Shown: positions 29,830 through 39,423 of the stretch, in pieces
How the letters are laid out: every line of letters starts with the position of its first letter
Position numbering within the stretch: the stretch's first letter is position 1
NCBI RefSeq assembly: GCF_002836515.1
Contig: NZ_PJBC01000013.1
Coordinates: 429,027 to 493,026, forward strand
Direction of reading: 5' to 3'
DNA from: Pseudomonas sp. Choline-02u-1
GTDB taxonomy: Bacteria > Pseudomonadota > Gammaproteobacteria > Pseudomonadales > Pseudomonadaceae
DNA length: 64,000 nucleotides
Program-made: the position numbers and the translations under genes
The notes under the pieces: generated by a model
The model's input: only the letters and a program-made list of their open reading frames with translations
The model's database searches: none
Told to the model about the DNA's origin: nothing

Positions 29830-30476
29830 CCGACAACACATTCTCCGAAGCTGAACGCGCAGCGGTCTACAAGGCCATCGCCGAACGCCGCGACATGCGC
29901 CACTTCACCGGTGGCAGCGTTGAACCGCAGCTGCTGCGACGTTTATTGGAAGCCGCTCATCAAGCTCCAAGCGTCGGTCTGATGCAGCCCTGGCGCTTCA
30001 TCCGCATCAGCGACCGCAGCCTGCGCGGGCAGATCCGCGATCTGGTCGAGGAAGAACGCGTGCGCACCGCCGAAGCTCTCGGCGAGCGCAGCGATGAGTT
30101 CATGCAACTCAAGGTCGAAGGCATCAACGATTGCGCTGAAGTATTGGTCGCGGCGCTGATGGACGACCGCGAAAAGCACATCTTCGGCCGGCGCACGTTG
30201 CCGGAAATGGACATGGCCTCGTTGTCCTGCGCGATCCAGAATCTATGGCTGGCCTCCCGTGCCGAAGGCCTGGGCATGGGCTGGGTCTCGCTGTTCGAAC
30301 CGCAAGCCTTGGCGGATTTGCTCAAGCTGCCGGCCGGTGCCAAGCCGCTGGCGGTGTTGTGTCTGGGCCCGGTCAAGGAATTCTATCCGGCGCCGATGCT
30401 GGTGCTTGAAGGCTGGGCGCAGGCGCGGCCGCTGAACGAGTTGCTGTACGAAAATTATTGGGGAGTGAGTCAATGA
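29826..30476 (+). CDS. bluB: 5,6-dimethylbenzimidazole synthase
   Basis: BluB breaks down reduced FMN with oxygen to make 5,6-dimethylbenzimidazole, the lower ligand of B12. The 216-residue nitroreductase-fold protein has [11 protein letters not shown] with the FMN-binding arginines, [13 protein letters not shown], and the late [11 protein letters not shown] that distinguishes BluB from ordinary nitroreductases. The start overlaps the cobB stop and lies directly after the REPIN. The stop overlaps the cbiB start. Its presence means the cell can make its own lower ligand aerobically. Confidence 0.95.
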   Translation: MTDNTFSEAERAAVYKAIAERRDMRHFTGGSVEPQLLRRLLEAAHQAPSVGLMQPWRFIRISDRSLRGQIRDLVEEERVRTAEALGERSDEFMQLKVEGINDCAEVLVAALMDDREKHIFGRRTLPEMDMASLSCAIQNLWLASRAEGLGMGWVSLFEPQALADLLKLPAGAKPLAVLCLGPVKEFYPAPMLVLEGWAQARPLNELLYENYWGVSQ

Positions 30477-31381
30477 GTGTGGCGTTGCTGAGTGTCGCCG
30501 CGGTAGCGCTGGATGCGCTGCTAGGTGAACCGAAACGCTGGCATCCGCTGGTGGCGTTCGGCAATTTCGCCGGGCGCATCGAGCAACGCTTCAACGCCGG
30601 CGGTCGTGGCTGGCGCAGCCATGGCGTGACGGCGTGGGTACTCGCGGTGCTCCCCCTGACCTTGCTCGCCACGGCATTTTCCTGGGCGCCTTACGTGGGC
30701 TGGATTGTCGAAATTCTCGCGCTGTACTGCGCCCTCGGCATGCGCAGCCTCGGCGAACATGTCGCGCCGGTCGCAGCGGCGTTGCGCGCCAATGATCTGG
30801 ACGAGGCGCGCAAGCGCGTCGGATACCTGGTCAGCCGCCAGACCGATGAACTCGACGGCAACGCCGTTGCCCGCGCCGCCACGGAGTCGGTGCTGGAGAA
30901 CGGCAGCGATGCGGTGTTCGCCGCGCTGTTCTGGTTTGTCGTCGCCGGAGCACCGGGCGTGGTGCTCTATCGACTGAGCAATACCCTCGATGCGATGTGG
31001 GGTTATCGCAACGAACGCTTCGAACGTTTCGGCTGGGCGGCAGCGAAAATCGACGACTTGCTCAATTACATTCCTGCGCGTCTGGTGGCGTTGACCTACG
31101 CGCTACTGGGCAAAACCCGACTCGCACTGAGGTGCTGGCGTACCCAGGCGCCAAAATGGGACAGCCCCAACGCCGGCCCAGTGATGGCGGCGGGTGCCGG
31201 CGCGCTGGGCGTCGAGTTGGGCGGCCCGGCGATCTATCACGGCGAACTGCACGAGCGCCCGCAACTGGGCGAAGGTGCGCCGGCCGATGCCGATTCCATC
31301 GACCGTGGCTGGCAATTGGTCCAGCGCGGCGTATGGTTGTGGCTGCTGATGCTTTGCCTGGGGGCGCAATTTTATGCTTGA
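30473..31381 (+). CDS. cbiB: Adenosylcobinamide-phosphate synthase
   Basis: CbiB (also called CobD in Pseudomonas) is an inner-membrane enzyme that joins aminopropanol phosphate to adenosylcobyric acid. The 302-residue protein has several membrane helices. Its N-terminus, [26 protein letters not shown], is diagnostic. Further family regions are [27 protein letters not shown] and [20 protein letters not shown]. The start overlaps the bluB stop (ATGA), and its 3' end overlaps cobC by eight bases. Confidence 0.95.
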   Translation: MSVALLSVAAVALDALLGEPKRWHPLVAFGNFAGRIEQRFNAGGRGWRSHGVTAWVLAVLPLTLLATAFSWAPYVGWIVEILALYCALGMRSLGEHVAPVAAALRANDLDEARKRVGYLVSRQTDELDGNAVARAATESVLENGSDAVFAALFWFVVAGAPGVVLYRLSNTLDAMWGYRNERFERFGWAAAKIDDLLNYIPARLVALTYALLGKTRLALRCWRTQAPKWDSPNAGPVMAAGAGALGVELGGPAIYHGELHERPQLGEGAPADADSIDRGWQLVQRGVWLWLLMLCLGAQFYA

Positions 31382-32366
31382 GCACGGTGGCCGGTTGCGC
31401 AAGGCTGCACTCGATTACGGGATCGTCGAGGCCGACTGGCTCGACCTGTCCAGCGGCCTCGCGCCGTGGCCGTTCCCGATCCCCGAGATCCCGCTGCGCG
31501 CCTGGGCACGCCTGCCGGAAACCGACGACGGACTGGAGCAGGCTGCCTGCGACTACTACGGCGCGGCGCAGGTGTTGCCGGTGGCCGGCTCGCAAATGGC
31601 CATCCAGCTGCTGCCGCGCCTGCGCCGGGCCGGCAAGGTTGGCGTATTGTCGCCGTGCTATGCCGAGCACGCCGAAGCCTGGCGGCGCAGCGGTTATATC
31701 GTCCGGGAAGTGCTCGAGCAGGAAGTCGAGTTCTTTCTCGACAGCCTCGATGTGCTGGTGGTGGTCAACCCGAACAATCCGACCGGCCTGAGCCTGACCC
31801 CGGCGCGCCTGCTCGACTGGCATGCGCGGTTGGCGCAACGCGGTGGCTGGCTGGTGGTCGACGAAGCGTTTATGGACAACACGCCGCAACTGAGTTTGGC
31901 GCCCTATGCGCATCAGGTCGGGTTGGTGGTGTTGCGTTCGTTCGGCAAGTTTTTCGGTCTGGCCGGGGTGCGCCTCGGCTTTGTGCTGGCCGAGCGCAAG
32001 TTGCTCAAACTGCTCGCCGAACAGGTCGGGCCGTGGGCCGTGAGCGGGCCGACGCGGGTGCTCGGTACGGCGTGCCTGCAAGACACCGAGGGTCATACCC
32101 GTCAGCGGATTCGCAGCGATGAAGCGAGCGAACGGCTGGCGGCGCTGCTGACCCGTTGCGGCTTCGCCCCGCAGGGTGGCTGCGCGCTGTTTCAGTGGCT
32201 GATCACCGAGCGCGCCGAAGCGCTGCACGAGTTCCTCGCCCGGCGCGGCATCCTCCTGCGCCTCTTCATTCACAACAGCAGTGTGCGTTTCGGCCTGCCT
32301 GCCGATGCCACGCAAGAGCTGCGCCTCGAACAGGCGTTGCAAGCGTTCGCCAAGGACAATTCATGA
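31374..32366 (+). CDS. cobC: Threonine-phosphate decarboxylase
   Basis: This fold-type I PLP enzyme of 330 residues supplies (R)-1-amino-2-propanol phosphate for the nucleotide loop. The N-terminus [14 protein letters not shown] matches the family. NPNNPTG and VDEAFMD position the cofactor, and Lys192 in [16 protein letters not shown] is the Schiff-base lysine. It is called cobC in Pseudomonas and cobD in enteric bacteria. It overlaps cbiB upstream and cobQ downstream, consistent with the joint use of its product by CbiB. Confidence 0.93.
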   Translation: MLEHGGRLRKAALDYGIVEADWLDLSSGLAPWPFPIPEIPLRAWARLPETDDGLEQAACDYYGAAQVLPVAGSQMAIQLLPRLRRAGKVGVLSPCYAEHAEAWRRSGYIVREVLEQEVEFFLDSLDVLVVVNPNNPTGLSLTPARLLDWHARLAQRGGWLVVDEAFMDNTPQLSLAPYAHQVGLVVLRSFGKFFGLAGVRLGFVLAERKLLKLLAEQVGPWAVSGPTRVLGTACLQDTEGHTRQRIRSDEASERLAALLTRCGFAPQGGCALFQWLITERAEALHEFLARRGILLRLFIHNSSVRFGLPADATQELRLEQALQAFAKDNS

Positions 32367-33814
32367 CCACTCTGATGGTGCAAGGCACCACGTCCGATGC
32401 CGGCAAGAGCACGCTGGTCACGGCGTTGTGCCGCTGGGCCACTCGCCAAGGCGTGGCGGTGGTGCCGTTCAAACCGCAGAACATGGCGCTCAACAGCGCA
32501 GTGACCGCTGACGGCGGCGAGATCGGTCGCGCTCAAGCGGTGCAGGCGCAGGCGGCCGGCCTTGAACCGCACACTGACATGAACCCGGTGCTGCTAAAGC
32601 CCAACAGTGACACCGGCGCGCAAGTGATCATTCATGGCCGCGCGGTGACGACGATGAATGCCGTCGCTTATCACGATTACAAGGCCATCGCGATGCAAGC
32701 GGTGCTCGCTTCCCATGCGCGGCTCAGCGCGGCGTATCCGCTGGTGATAGTCGAAGGCGCCGGTTCGCCGGCGGAGATCAATCTGCGCGCCGGCGACATT
32801 GCCAACATGGGCTTTGCCGAGGCGGTCGATTGCCCGGTGCTACTGATCGCTGACATCAATCGCGGTGGGGTGTTTGCCCATTTGGTCGGCACGCTGGAAC
32901 TGCTTTCACCGAGCGAACAGGCGCGGGTCAAAGGCTTCATCATCAACCGTTTTCGCGGCGATATCGCTTTGCTGCAACCGGGCCTCGACTGGCTGGAACA
33001 GCGCACCGGCAAACCGGTGGTGGGCGTGTTGCCCTACGTGATGGATCTGCACCTTGAGGCCGAGGACGGCATCGACCAACGCCAGACCGACAAGGCCGAG
33101 CGAGTGTTGAAAGTGGTGGTGCCGGTGCTGCCGCGCATCAGCAATCACACCGACTTCGACCCGCTGCGTCTGCATCCGCAGGTCGATCTGCAATTCGTCG
33201 GCCCGGGGCAGGCGATTCCTGCCGCCGATCTGATCATCCTGCCGGGCTCGAAAAGCGTGCGCAGTGATCTGGCTTATCTGCGCACCAATGGCTGGGACGC
33301 GGCAATCAATCGGCATCTGCGTTACGGCGGCAAGGTGCTGGGGATTTGCGGCGGTCTGCAGATGCTTGGTGAGCACGTGCATGATCCGCTCGGCCTCGAA
33401 GGCGCTGCAGGCTCCAGCGCCGGTCTGGGTCTGCTGGCGTTCGAAACGCAACTCGAAGCCGAGAAGCAACTGCGCAACGTGCACGGGCGGCTGGCGTTGG
33501 AAAACGCCGCAGTCAGCGGTTATGAAATTCATGCCGGGGTGACCACCGGACCGGCGCTGGAAAACGCGGCCGTGCAACTGGACGACGGACGTTGCGATGG
33601 CGCGCAGAGTGCTGATGGCCAGGTGTTCGGTACCTATCTGCATGGTTTGTTCGAATCCCCCGAGGCGAGTGCGGCGTTGTTGCGCTGGGCCGGGTTGAGC
33701 GACGTGCAGGAGGTCGATTACCACGGCTTGCGCGAGCGCGATATCGAGCGGCTGGCGGATCTGGTGGAGAAGCATCTGGATACCGGGCTGTTGCGTCAGC
33801 TCTGCGGGATTTGA
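32363..33814 (+). CDS. cobQ: Cobyric acid synthase
   Basis: CobQ amidates side chains b, d, e and g of adenosylcobyrinic acid a,c-diamide. The 483-residue protein has the N-terminal ATP-binding domain ([19 protein letters not shown], then [11 protein letters not shown]). It has the C-terminal glutamine amidotransferase domain with Cys329 in [11 protein letters not shown] and a late TYLHGLFE histidine. The start is the ATG overlapping the cobC stop; an in-frame reading further upstream lies within cobC and is spurious. A REPIN follows before cobU. Confidence 0.97.
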   Translation: MTTLMVQGTTSDAGKSTLVTALCRWATRQGVAVVPFKPQNMALNSAVTADGGEIGRAQAVQAQAAGLEPHTDMNPVLLKPNSDTGAQVIIHGRAVTTMNAVAYHDYKAIAMQAVLASHARLSAAYPLVIVEGAGSPAEINLRAGDIANMGFAEAVDCPVLLIADINRGGVFAHLVGTLELLSPSEQARVKGFIINRFRGDIALLQPGLDWLEQRTGKPVVGVLPYVMDLHLEAEDGIDQRQTDKAERVLKVVVPVLPRISNHTDFDPLRLHPQVDLQFVGPGQAIPAADLIILPGSKSVRSDLAYLRTNGWDAAINRHLRYGGKVLGICGGLQMLGEHVHDPLGLEGAAGSSAGLGLLAFETQLEAEKQLRNVHGRLALENAAVSGYEIHAGVTTGPALENAAVQLDDGRCDGAQSADGQVFGTYLHGLFESPEASAALLRWAGLSDVQEVDYHGLRERDIERLADLVEKHLDTGLLRQLCGI

Positions 33815-33830
33815 GTTGTCTGGGCTGGCC

Positions 33831-33900
33831 CTTTCGCGAGCAGGCTCGCTCCCACAGGAAAATGCGATCAACTGTGGGAGCGGGCTTGCCCGCGAAGGGG
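33831..33900. repeat. REPIN between cobQ and cobU
   Basis: CTTTCGCGAGCAGGCTCGCTCCCACAG and CTGTGGGAGCGGGCTTGCCCGCGAAGG form a tight inverted pair with a 14-base centre. It is the only gap of more than 20 bases inside the ten-gene cobalamin operon. Confidence 0.93.
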
Positions 33901-33934
33901 CCGGTTGCCTCACCACACATTTTTGGATGAACCC

Positions 33935-34456
33935 ATGCTCCAACTGATCCTCGGCGGCGCCCGCTCCGGCAAGAGTCGTCTGGCGGAAAAACTCGCCAGT
34001 GACAGCCATCTGGCGGTCACCTACATCGCCACCAGCCAACCGCTCGACGGCGAAATGAACCAACGCGTCGCCCATCACCGCGCACGCCGCCCGGCCGACT
34101 GGGCATTGATTGAAGAGCCACTGGAACTGGCCCGCGTGCTGCGCGAATCCGCTGGCGCCGAGTGCTGCGTGCTGGTCGATTGCCTGACGCTGTGGCTGAC
34201 CAATCTGCTGATGCTCGACGACGCCGAACGTCTCGCCGCCGAGCGTGAAGCCTTGATTGACTGCCTGGCCGCGCTGCCAGGCGAGATCATTTTCGTCAGC
34301 AACGAGACCGGAATGGGGGTCGTGCCGCTGGGCGAACTGACTCGTCGTTATGTCGATGAAGCCGGTTGGCTGCACCAAGCTCTGGCCGAGCGCTGTCAGC
34401 GAGTTGTGCTGACCGTCGCCGGCCTGCCCCTGACTTTGAAAGGACCTGCGTTATGA
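33935..34456 (+). CDS. cobU: Bifunctional adenosylcobinamide kinase / adenosylcobinamide-phosphate guanylyltransferase
   Basis: CobU (CobP in Pseudomonas) phosphorylates adenosylcobinamide and then adds GMP. The 173-residue protein has the P-loop GGARSGKS at 7-14, the HHRARRP segment containing the guanylylated histidine (His47/48), the W of [16 protein letters not shown], and [10 protein letters not shown]. The start is the ATG after TGGATGAACCC. An in-frame upstream codon would add ten non-conserved residues. The stop overlaps cobT. Confidence 0.95.
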   Translation: MLQLILGGARSGKSRLAEKLASDSHLAVTYIATSQPLDGEMNQRVAHHRARRPADWALIEEPLELARVLRESAGAECCVLVDCLTLWLTNLLMLDDAERLAAEREALIDCLAALPGEIIFVSNETGMGVVPLGELTRRYVDEAGWLHQALAERCQRVVLTVAGLPLTLKGPAL

Positions 34457-35508
34457 GCCCGACCTGGTGGCTGAACCCATGCAAATCCGTGAATGCCGAG
34501 ATCGTTGCGCAAGCGACCGAGCGCCAGCAGCAATTGACCAAACCGGCCGGTTCGCTGGGACGCCTTGAATCGGTGGCCGTGCAACTGGCCGGCTTGCAAG
34601 GTCAGCCCAAGCCAACGCTGGAGCACATCTGGATCGCGATTTTCGCTGGCGATCACGGCGTGGTGTCGGAGGGGGTTTCGGCTTATCCGCAGGAAGTCAC
34701 CGGACAGATGCTGCTCAATTTCGTCAGCGGCGGCGCGGCGATCAGCGTGCTGGCGCGTCAACTCGGCGCGCAACTGGAAGTGGTCGATCTGGGCACAGTG
34801 AATCCAGCGCTGAATCTGCCCGGCGTGCGGCACATGAACATTGGCCCGGGAACGGCGAATTTCGTTCAGGGCTCAGCGATGAATCCGGCCCAGGGCGAAT
34901 TGGCCTTGCAGGCGGGCCGCGACAGCGTGTTACGCGCCAAGGCTGCCGGTGCGCAGTTGTTCATCGGCGGCGAAATGGGCATCGGCAACACTACCGCCGC
35001 CAGTGCGCTGGCCTGCGCGTTGCTCGATTGCCCGGTGGCGCACCTCACCGGCCCGGGCACTGGGCTGAATGCCGCTGGCGTCAGTCGCAAGGCGCAAGTG
35101 ATCGAACGCGCGCTGGCGTTGCATGGTGCGCAGCGTGGCGATGCCTTGCAGACGCTGTTCAACCTCGGCGGTTTCGAGATTGCCGCGTTGGTCGGCGCTT
35201 ATCTGGCCTGCGCGCAGGAAGGCATTGCGGTACTGGTCGACGGTTTCATCTGCACGGTCGCGGCGCTGGTCGCGGTGCGCCTGAATCCGGCCTGTAGCCA
35301 GTGGCTGTTGTTCGGCCATCGCGGCGCCGAGCCGGGCCATCGCCATGTGCTGGAAACGCTCAGCGCTGAACCGTTGCTGGACCTCGGCCTGCGCTTGGGC
35401 GAGGGCAGTGGCGCGGCGTTGGCAGTGCCGTTGTTGCGCCTGGCTTGTGACCTGCACGGGCAGATGGCGACGTTCGCTGAAGCGGCCGTAGCGGATCGCC
35501 CGGCATGA
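34453..35508 (+). CDS. cobT: Nicotinate-nucleotide:dimethylbenzimidazole phosphoribosyltransferase
   Basis: CobT makes alpha-ribazole phosphate from dimethylbenzimidazole (made here by BluB) and nicotinate mononucleotide. The 351-residue protein has [11 protein letters not shown] near the N-terminus, [34 protein letters not shown] and GHRGAEPGH. The catalytic glutamate falls at residue 317 in LGEGSGAAL, the same number as in the well-studied Salmonella enzyme. The start overlaps the cobU stop. An in-frame extension upstream lies within cobU and was rejected. Confidence 0.97.
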   Translation: MSPTWWLNPCKSVNAEIVAQATERQQQLTKPAGSLGRLESVAVQLAGLQGQPKPTLEHIWIAIFAGDHGVVSEGVSAYPQEVTGQMLLNFVSGGAAISVLARQLGAQLEVVDLGTVNPALNLPGVRHMNIGPGTANFVQGSAMNPAQGELALQAGRDSVLRAKAAGAQLFIGGEMGIGNTTAASALACALLDCPVAHLTGPGTGLNAAGVSRKAQVIERALALHGAQRGDALQTLFNLGGFEIAALVGAYLACAQEGIAVLVDGFICTVAALVAVRLNPACSQWLLFGHRGAEPGHRHVLETLSAEPLLDLGLRLGEGSGAALAVPLLRLACDLHGQMATFAEAAVADRPA

Positions 35509-36080
35509 GCCTGCGCCTGGATCTGCTGCGCCACGGTGAAACGGAACTGGGCGGCGGCCTGCGCGGCAGCCTCGACGACGCGCTGACCGAAAACGGCTGG
35601 GCGCAGATGCGTGCAGCGGTGGTTGAAGGCGGGCCGTGGGATCGCATTGTCAGCTCGCCATTGCAGCGTTGCGCGCGCTTCGCCGCCGAACTCGGTGAGC
35701 GATTGAACCTGTCGGTGCATCTGGACAAAGATCTGCAAGAGCTGCATTTCGGCGCGTGGGAAGGGCAGAGCGCGGCGGCGTTGATGGAAACGGATGCCGA
35801 AGCGCTGGGGCTGTTCTGGGCTGATCCCTATGGATTTACGCCACCGCAGGGTGAGCCGGTCAGCGAGTTTTCCACGCGGGTCCTGGCGGCGGTGTCGCGT
35901 CTGCACGCGGTCTACTCCGGTGAGCGGATTCTGCTGGTCAGCCACGGCGGCGTGATGCGCTTGTTGCTCACGCAGGCGCGAGGGCTGCCGCGCGAGCAGC
36001 TGCTCAATGTCGAAGTCGGCCACGGCGCACTGTTCGCACTGACCGTCGCGGCTGACGGCATGCTCAAGGAAGGTTACTGA
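35505..36080 (+). CDS. cobC: Alpha-ribazole phosphatase (histidine phosphatase family)
   Basis: The 191-residue protein has the phosphoglycerate-mutase-like motif [12 protein letters not shown] with the phospho-accepting His10. It also has the second motif [11 protein letters not shown], then FGAWEGQ and VSHGGVMR with the second His. In this position it is expected to remove phosphate from alpha-ribazole phosphate or adenosylcobalamin phosphate. The start overlaps the cobT stop by four bases, and cobS follows after one base. The symbol is shared with the unrelated decarboxylase earlier in the operon because the two naming traditions differ. Confidence 0.9.
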   Translation: MSLRLDLLRHGETELGGGLRGSLDDALTENGWAQMRAAVVEGGPWDRIVSSPLQRCARFAAELGERLNLSVHLDKDLQELHFGAWEGQSAAALMETDAEALGLFWADPYGFTPPQGEPVSEFSTRVLAAVSRLHAVYSGERILLVSHGGVMRLLLTQARGLPREQLLNVEVGHGALFALTVAADGMLKEGY

Positions 36081-36081
36081 C

Positions 36082-36804
36082 ATGTTGCCGCTGTGGATCG
36101 CCTTGCAGTTTCTCAGCAGCCTGCCGATTCGCCTGCCGGGCATGCCCGAACCGCAACAGCTGGGGCGGTCGTTGCTGTTTTATCCGCTGGTGGGGTTGTT
36201 GTTCGGGCTGGTCCTCTATGCGATGCATCTGTTGTTATTCGGCGCTCCGTTGTTGCTGCATGCGGCACTGTTATTGACTGTGTGGGTATGGCTCAGCGGC
36301 GCATTGCATCTCGATGGCCTGGCGGATAGCGCCGATGCCTGGCTCGGCGGCTTCGGTGATCGCGAGCGCACGCTGACGATCATGAAGGATCCACGCAGCG
36401 GGCCGATTGCGGTGGTCACGCTGGTGCTGGTGTTGTTGTTGAAATTCGCCGCACTGCTGGCGCTGATCGAACAAGGGCATACCTTGGCGCTCATCATCGT
36501 GCCGGTGCTTGGGCGAGCGGGGCTGTTGGGGTTGTTTCTGACTACGCCGTATGTGCGTGCGGGTGGTTTGGGGCAGGCGCTGGCCGATCATCTGCCGCGT
36601 AAAGCGGGGTGGTGGATGCTGGGGTTGAGTGCCTTGGGATGCGCGCTGATCGCCGGCTTCGGCGCGGTGCTGATTTCGCTGGGTGTGTTTGTCTGGCTGC
36701 GGCGGATGATGATGCGGCGGTTGGGCGGGGCTACCGGGGACACGGCGGGGGCATTGCTGGAATTGCTGGAGATGGGGGTGTTGGTCGGCCTCGCTTTGGT
36801 CTGA
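36082..36804 (+). CDS. cobS: Adenosylcobinamide-GDP ribazoletransferase (cobalamin synthase)
   Basis: CobS (CobV) joins adenosylcobinamide-GDP to alpha-ribazole in the inner membrane, the last assembly step. The 240-residue polytopic protein has QFLSSLPI near the N-terminus. Its family signature is GALHLDGLADSADAW, followed by RERTLTIMKDPRSGPIAV, with acidic residues that bind metal, then a cytoplasmic-looking RKAGW loop and C-terminal helices. It ends the operon. No strong terminator is visible after it, only a truncated REP. Confidence 0.95.
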   Translation: MLPLWIALQFLSSLPIRLPGMPEPQQLGRSLLFYPLVGLLFGLVLYAMHLLLFGAPLLLHAALLLTVWVWLSGALHLDGLADSADAWLGGFGDRERTLTIMKDPRSGPIAVVTLVLVLLLKFAALLALIEQGHTLALIIVPVLGRAGLLGLFLTTPYVRAGGLGQALADHLPRKAGWWMLGLSALGCALIAGFGAVLISLGVFVWLRRMMMRRLGGATGDTAGALLELLEMGVLVGLALV

Positions 36805-36827
36805 AAGATTTGCGCTGATGATGCTGG

Positions 36828-36844
36828 CCTCTTCGCGAGCAGGC
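36828..36844. repeat. Truncated REP arm
   Basis: CCTCTTCGCGAGCAGGC is the outer half of a REP arm, and the inner CTCCCACA half is missing. It lies between cobS and the MarR gene. Confidence 0.7.
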
Positions 36845-36893
36845 ACCACAAATGTTATGGGTGTGGTCATCTGTAACTTGATTTAACACAGTC

Positions 36894-36909
36894 GCGGGTA
36901 TATACACGC
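36894..36909. promoter_or_regulatory. MarR operator copy 1
   Basis: GCGGGTATATACACGC differs by one base from a perfect 16-bp palindrome. It lies 3 bases before the marR start codon, where a bound repressor would block its own transcription or translation start region. Confidence 0.7.
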
Positions 36910-36912
36910 ATC

Positions 36913-37317
36913 ATGCTTCCTTCTCAGTGTTTGTGCACCAATCTGCGTCGCGCCGCGCGTGGCGTCAGCAGGCATTACGACGGCGCTCTCGACGGCTTCG
37001 GGATCAACGTTGCCCAGTATTCTCTGCTGTGCAATCTGCAGCGCCTGGAGCAGCCGAGCATTTCCGAACTCGCCGAGGCCATGGGCCTGGATCGCAGCAC
37101 GCTCGGGCGCAATTTGCGCGTGCTCGAGGGCGAAGGTCTGGTGGCGCTGGCCGAAGGCGAGGACATGCGCAACCGCATCGTGCGTCTCACCGAAACCGGT
37201 GTGCAGCGCCTGGCGGCGGCATTGCCAGCGTGGGAAGCGGCGCAACAGCGGCTGATTGACCGTCTCGGTGTCGAGAAGCGCGAAACCTTGCTCAAACTGC
37301 TCGACGAACTGGCTTGA
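36913..37317 (+). CDS. MarR family transcriptional regulator
   Basis: The 134-residue winged-helix protein is of the MarR type. The recognition region is SISELAEAMGLDRSTLGRNLRVLEGEGLV, followed by the wing AEGEDMRNRIVRLTETGVQRL, and the N- and C-terminal helices form the dimer. Two copies of a 16-bp palindrome flank the gene, one at its own start and one before the next gene, an MFS exporter. The simplest reading is an autoregulated repressor controlling the exporter in response to a small ligand. The inducer is unknown. Confidence 0.9.
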   Translation: MLPSQCLCTNLRRAARGVSRHYDGALDGFGINVAQYSLLCNLQRLEQPSISELAEAMGLDRSTLGRNLRVLEGEGLVALAEGEDMRNRIVRLTETGVQRLAAALPAWEAAQQRLIDRLGVEKRETLLKLLDELA

Positions 37318-37338
37318 CGCCAGTTTGCTCGAGCCCAA

Positions 37339-37354
37339 GCGGGTATATACCCGC
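37339..37354. promoter_or_regulatory. MarR operator copy 2
   Basis: GCGGGTATATACCCGC is a perfect palindrome located 15 bases before the MFS start codon and matching operator copy 1 in 15 of 16 positions. Between it and the ATG lie GGAG and AACAATAA. The latter fits the Hfq/Crc motif AANAANAA. Confidence 0.75.
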
Positions 37355-37369
37355 GACCGGAGAACAATA

Positions 37370-38578
37370 ATGACAACGATGTGGCGTACGTGCGGTTGGG
37401 TGTTGCTGGGGAGTGCGCTGATCCTGGCGTTGTCATTGGGTGTGCGCCATGGATTTGGTCTGTTCCTGTCGCCAATGAGCGCGCAATTCGGCTGGGGGCG
37501 CGAAGTCTTTGCCTTTGCCATCGCCCTGCAAAACCTGATCTGGGGCCTGGCGCAACCGTTTACCGGCGCGCTGGCCGACCGCTTCGGTGCGGCGAAAGTG
37601 GTGCTGATTGGCGGTGTGCTGTATGCGCTGGGCCTGGTCTGCATGGGGCTGGCCGATTCGCCGCTGAGCCTGTCATTGAGCGCCGGCCTGTTGATCGGCA
37701 TCGGTTTGTCCGGCACTTCGTTCTCGGTGATCCTCGGCGTGGTCGGCCGCGCCGTGCCTGCCGACAAACGCAGCATGGGCATGGGCATAGCCAGTGCCGC
37801 CGGTTCGTTCGGCCAGTTCGCCATGCTGCCGGGTACTCTCGGGTTGATCGGTTGGCTCGGCTGGTCGGCGGCGCTGTTGGTGTTGGGCCTGCTGGTGGCG
37901 ATGATCGTGCCGCTGGTGAGCATGCTCAAGGACAAGCCGCTGCCGGTGCTTGGCCATGAACAGACTCTTTCCGAAGCGCTGCGCGAAGCTTGCTCGCACT
38001 CCGGTTTCTGGCTGCTGGCGTTCGGCTTTTTTGTCTGCGGTTTTCAGGTGGTGTTCATTGGCGTGCACTTGCCAGCGTATCTGGTCGATCAGCATCTGCC
38101 GGCGAGCGTCGGCACCACGGTGCTGGCGTTGATCGGGTTGTTCAACATCTTCGGTACTTATACCGCCGGCTGGCTCGGCGGGCGCATGTCCAAACCGCGC
38201 CTGCTGACTGCCTTGTATCTGTTGCGCGCAGTGGTGATCGTGCTGTTCCTGTGGTTGCCGGTGACGACCACGTCGGCGTATCTGTTCGGCATGGCCATGG
38301 GGTTCCTGTGGCTCTCGACGGTGCCGCTGACCAACGGTACGGTGGCAACCTTGTTCGGCGTGCGCAATTTGTCCATGCTCGGTGGCATCGTCTTTCTTTT
38401 CCATCAGCTCGGCTCGTTCCTGGGGGGCTGGCTGGGCGGGGTTGTGTACGACCGGACCGGGAGTTATGAATTGATCTGGCAAGTAGCGGTTGTCTTGAGC
38501 CTGCTGGCGGCAGCGCTGAACTGGCCGGTGCGCGAGCGTCCGGTGGCGCGGCTGCAAGCTGCGGCGAGCGCAGCATGA
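37370..38578 (+). CDS. MFS transporter
   Basis: The protein is a 402-residue, 12-helix major facilitator. It carries the loop 2-3 signature GALADRFGAAKVVLIGG, and its N-terminus SLGVRHGFGLFLSPMSAQFGW is like the CynX/YbfB-type branch. Substrate is unknown; control by MarR suggests export of a toxic or phenolic compound. The start chosen has GGAG about 9 bases upstream; longer in-frame readings run into marR. Its stop overlaps the start of a 40-residue membrane protein. Confidence 0.9.
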   Translation: MTTMWRTCGWVLLGSALILALSLGVRHGFGLFLSPMSAQFGWGREVFAFAIALQNLIWGLAQPFTGALADRFGAAKVVLIGGVLYALGLVCMGLADSPLSLSLSAGLLIGIGLSGTSFSVILGVVGRAVPADKRSMGMGIASAAGSFGQFAMLPGTLGLIGWLGWSAALLVLGLLVAMIVPLVSMLKDKPLPVLGHEQTLSEALREACSHSGFWLLAFGFFVCGFQVVFIGVHLPAYLVDQHLPASVGTTVLALIGLFNIFGTYTAGWLGGRMSKPRLLTALYLLRAVVIVLFLWLPVTTTSAYLFGMAMGFLWLSTVPLTNGTVATLFGVRNLSMLGGIVFLFHQLGSFLGGWLGGVVYDRTGSYELIWQVAVVLSLLAAALNWPVRERPVARLQAAASAA

Positions 38579-38697
38579 GCCGGATCGGCACGCGGTTCGC
38601 CATTGCCGCACTGGCGGCGGCGCTGCTGGCGCTGGTGTGGTGGGGCTGGCAGCGCGGCGGTCTGGCGCTGATGCAGTTGGGCATGAGCATTTGCTAG
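38575..38697 (+). CDS. 40-residue membrane protein coupled to the MFS gene
   Basis: A short ORF starts with an ATGA overlap of the MFS stop: MSRIGTRFAIAALAAALL, continuing ALVWWGWQRGGLALMQLG and ending MSIC before TAG. It has a single membrane helix with a positively charged N-terminus and a Trp-rich edge. The tight coupling and sensible composition argue that it is real. It might assist the exporter, but no homologue is recalled with certainty. Confidence 0.65.
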   Translation: MSRIGTRFAIAALAAALLALVWWGWQRGGLALMQLGMSIC

Positions 38698-38751
38698 ATG
38701 GCAGCGTGGCGAGTAACGTCGAAACCTTGATGACTGCCTAAGGATTTCGAC

Positions 38752-39312
38752 ATGTTGATGCGCTGGTGTGCTGTTCCCGCGTTGCTGATGGCGTTGACTG
38801 GTCTGGCTCAGGCTGGCGAATGTCCGGAGCTGCTGCAAGGCTCGCTGCCGAAGTTGCGCGCCAGGGAATCCATCGATCTGTGCAAGCAGTACGCCGACAA
38901 GCCACTGGTGGTAGTCAATACCGCCAGCTTCTGCGGTTTCGCCCCGCAGTTCGAAGGACTTGAAGCGCTGAACAAACGCTACAAGGCGCAAGGGCTGGAA
39001 ATGCTTGGCGTGCCGTCGAATGACTTCAAGCAGGAGTCCAAGGATAGCGTGGAAACGGCCAAGGTCTGCTACGCCAACTACGGCGTGACCTTCAACATGA
39101 CCGAGCCGCAGAAAGTTCGCGGCGACGACGCCACCCATCTGTTCCAGGTGCTGGCCGCGCAAAGCAATGCGCCGAAGTGGAATTTCTACAAGTACGTGGT
39201 CGACCGGCAGGGCAAGGTGGTGGCGAATTTTTCCAGTTTGACCAAACCGGATGACCCCGAGTTTATCGCCGCGATCGAGAAGGCAATCGCGTCGAAACCG
39301 CTGAAGCCCTGA
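38752..39312 (+). CDS. Glutathione peroxidase family protein, exported
   Basis: The protein has 186 residues. [21 protein letters not shown] is a signal peptide, so this peroxidase is probably periplasmic. The thioredoxin-like domain has [22 protein letters not shown] with the peroxidatic Cys61, [10 protein letters not shown] and the late [15 protein letters not shown] with the conserved Trp. As a Cys enzyme without glutathione-binding loops it may use thioredoxin-like reductants instead. It is rightward, 54 bases after the small membrane gene, and ends at a shared terminator. Confidence 0.9.
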   Translation: MLMRWCAVPALLMALTGLAQAGECPELLQGSLPKLRARESIDLCKQYADKPLVVVNTASFCGFAPQFEGLEALNKRYKAQGLEMLGVPSNDFKQESKDSVETAKVCYANYGVTFNMTEPQKVRGDDATHLFQVLAAQSNAPKWNFYKYVVDRQGKVVANFSSLTKPDDPEFIAAIEKAIASKPLKP

Positions 39313-39354
39313 CGCCTTGTGATGATCCTGCACGTTGTACGGATTTCAGGCATG

Positions 39355-39393
39355 AAAAAGCCCCGCCTCTGCGAAGAGAGCGGGGCTTTTTTG
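39355..39393. terminator. Bidirectional terminator between peroxidase and fadL-like gene
   Basis: AAAAAGCCCCGCCTCT and AGAGAGCGGGGCTTTTTT form a stem with one bulge and a GCGA loop. It has A and T tracts on both sides, between two convergent genes. Confidence 0.88.
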
Positions 39394-39423
39394 GAGGCGA
39401 GGGGTTAACCTCGCCAAGGTGCA

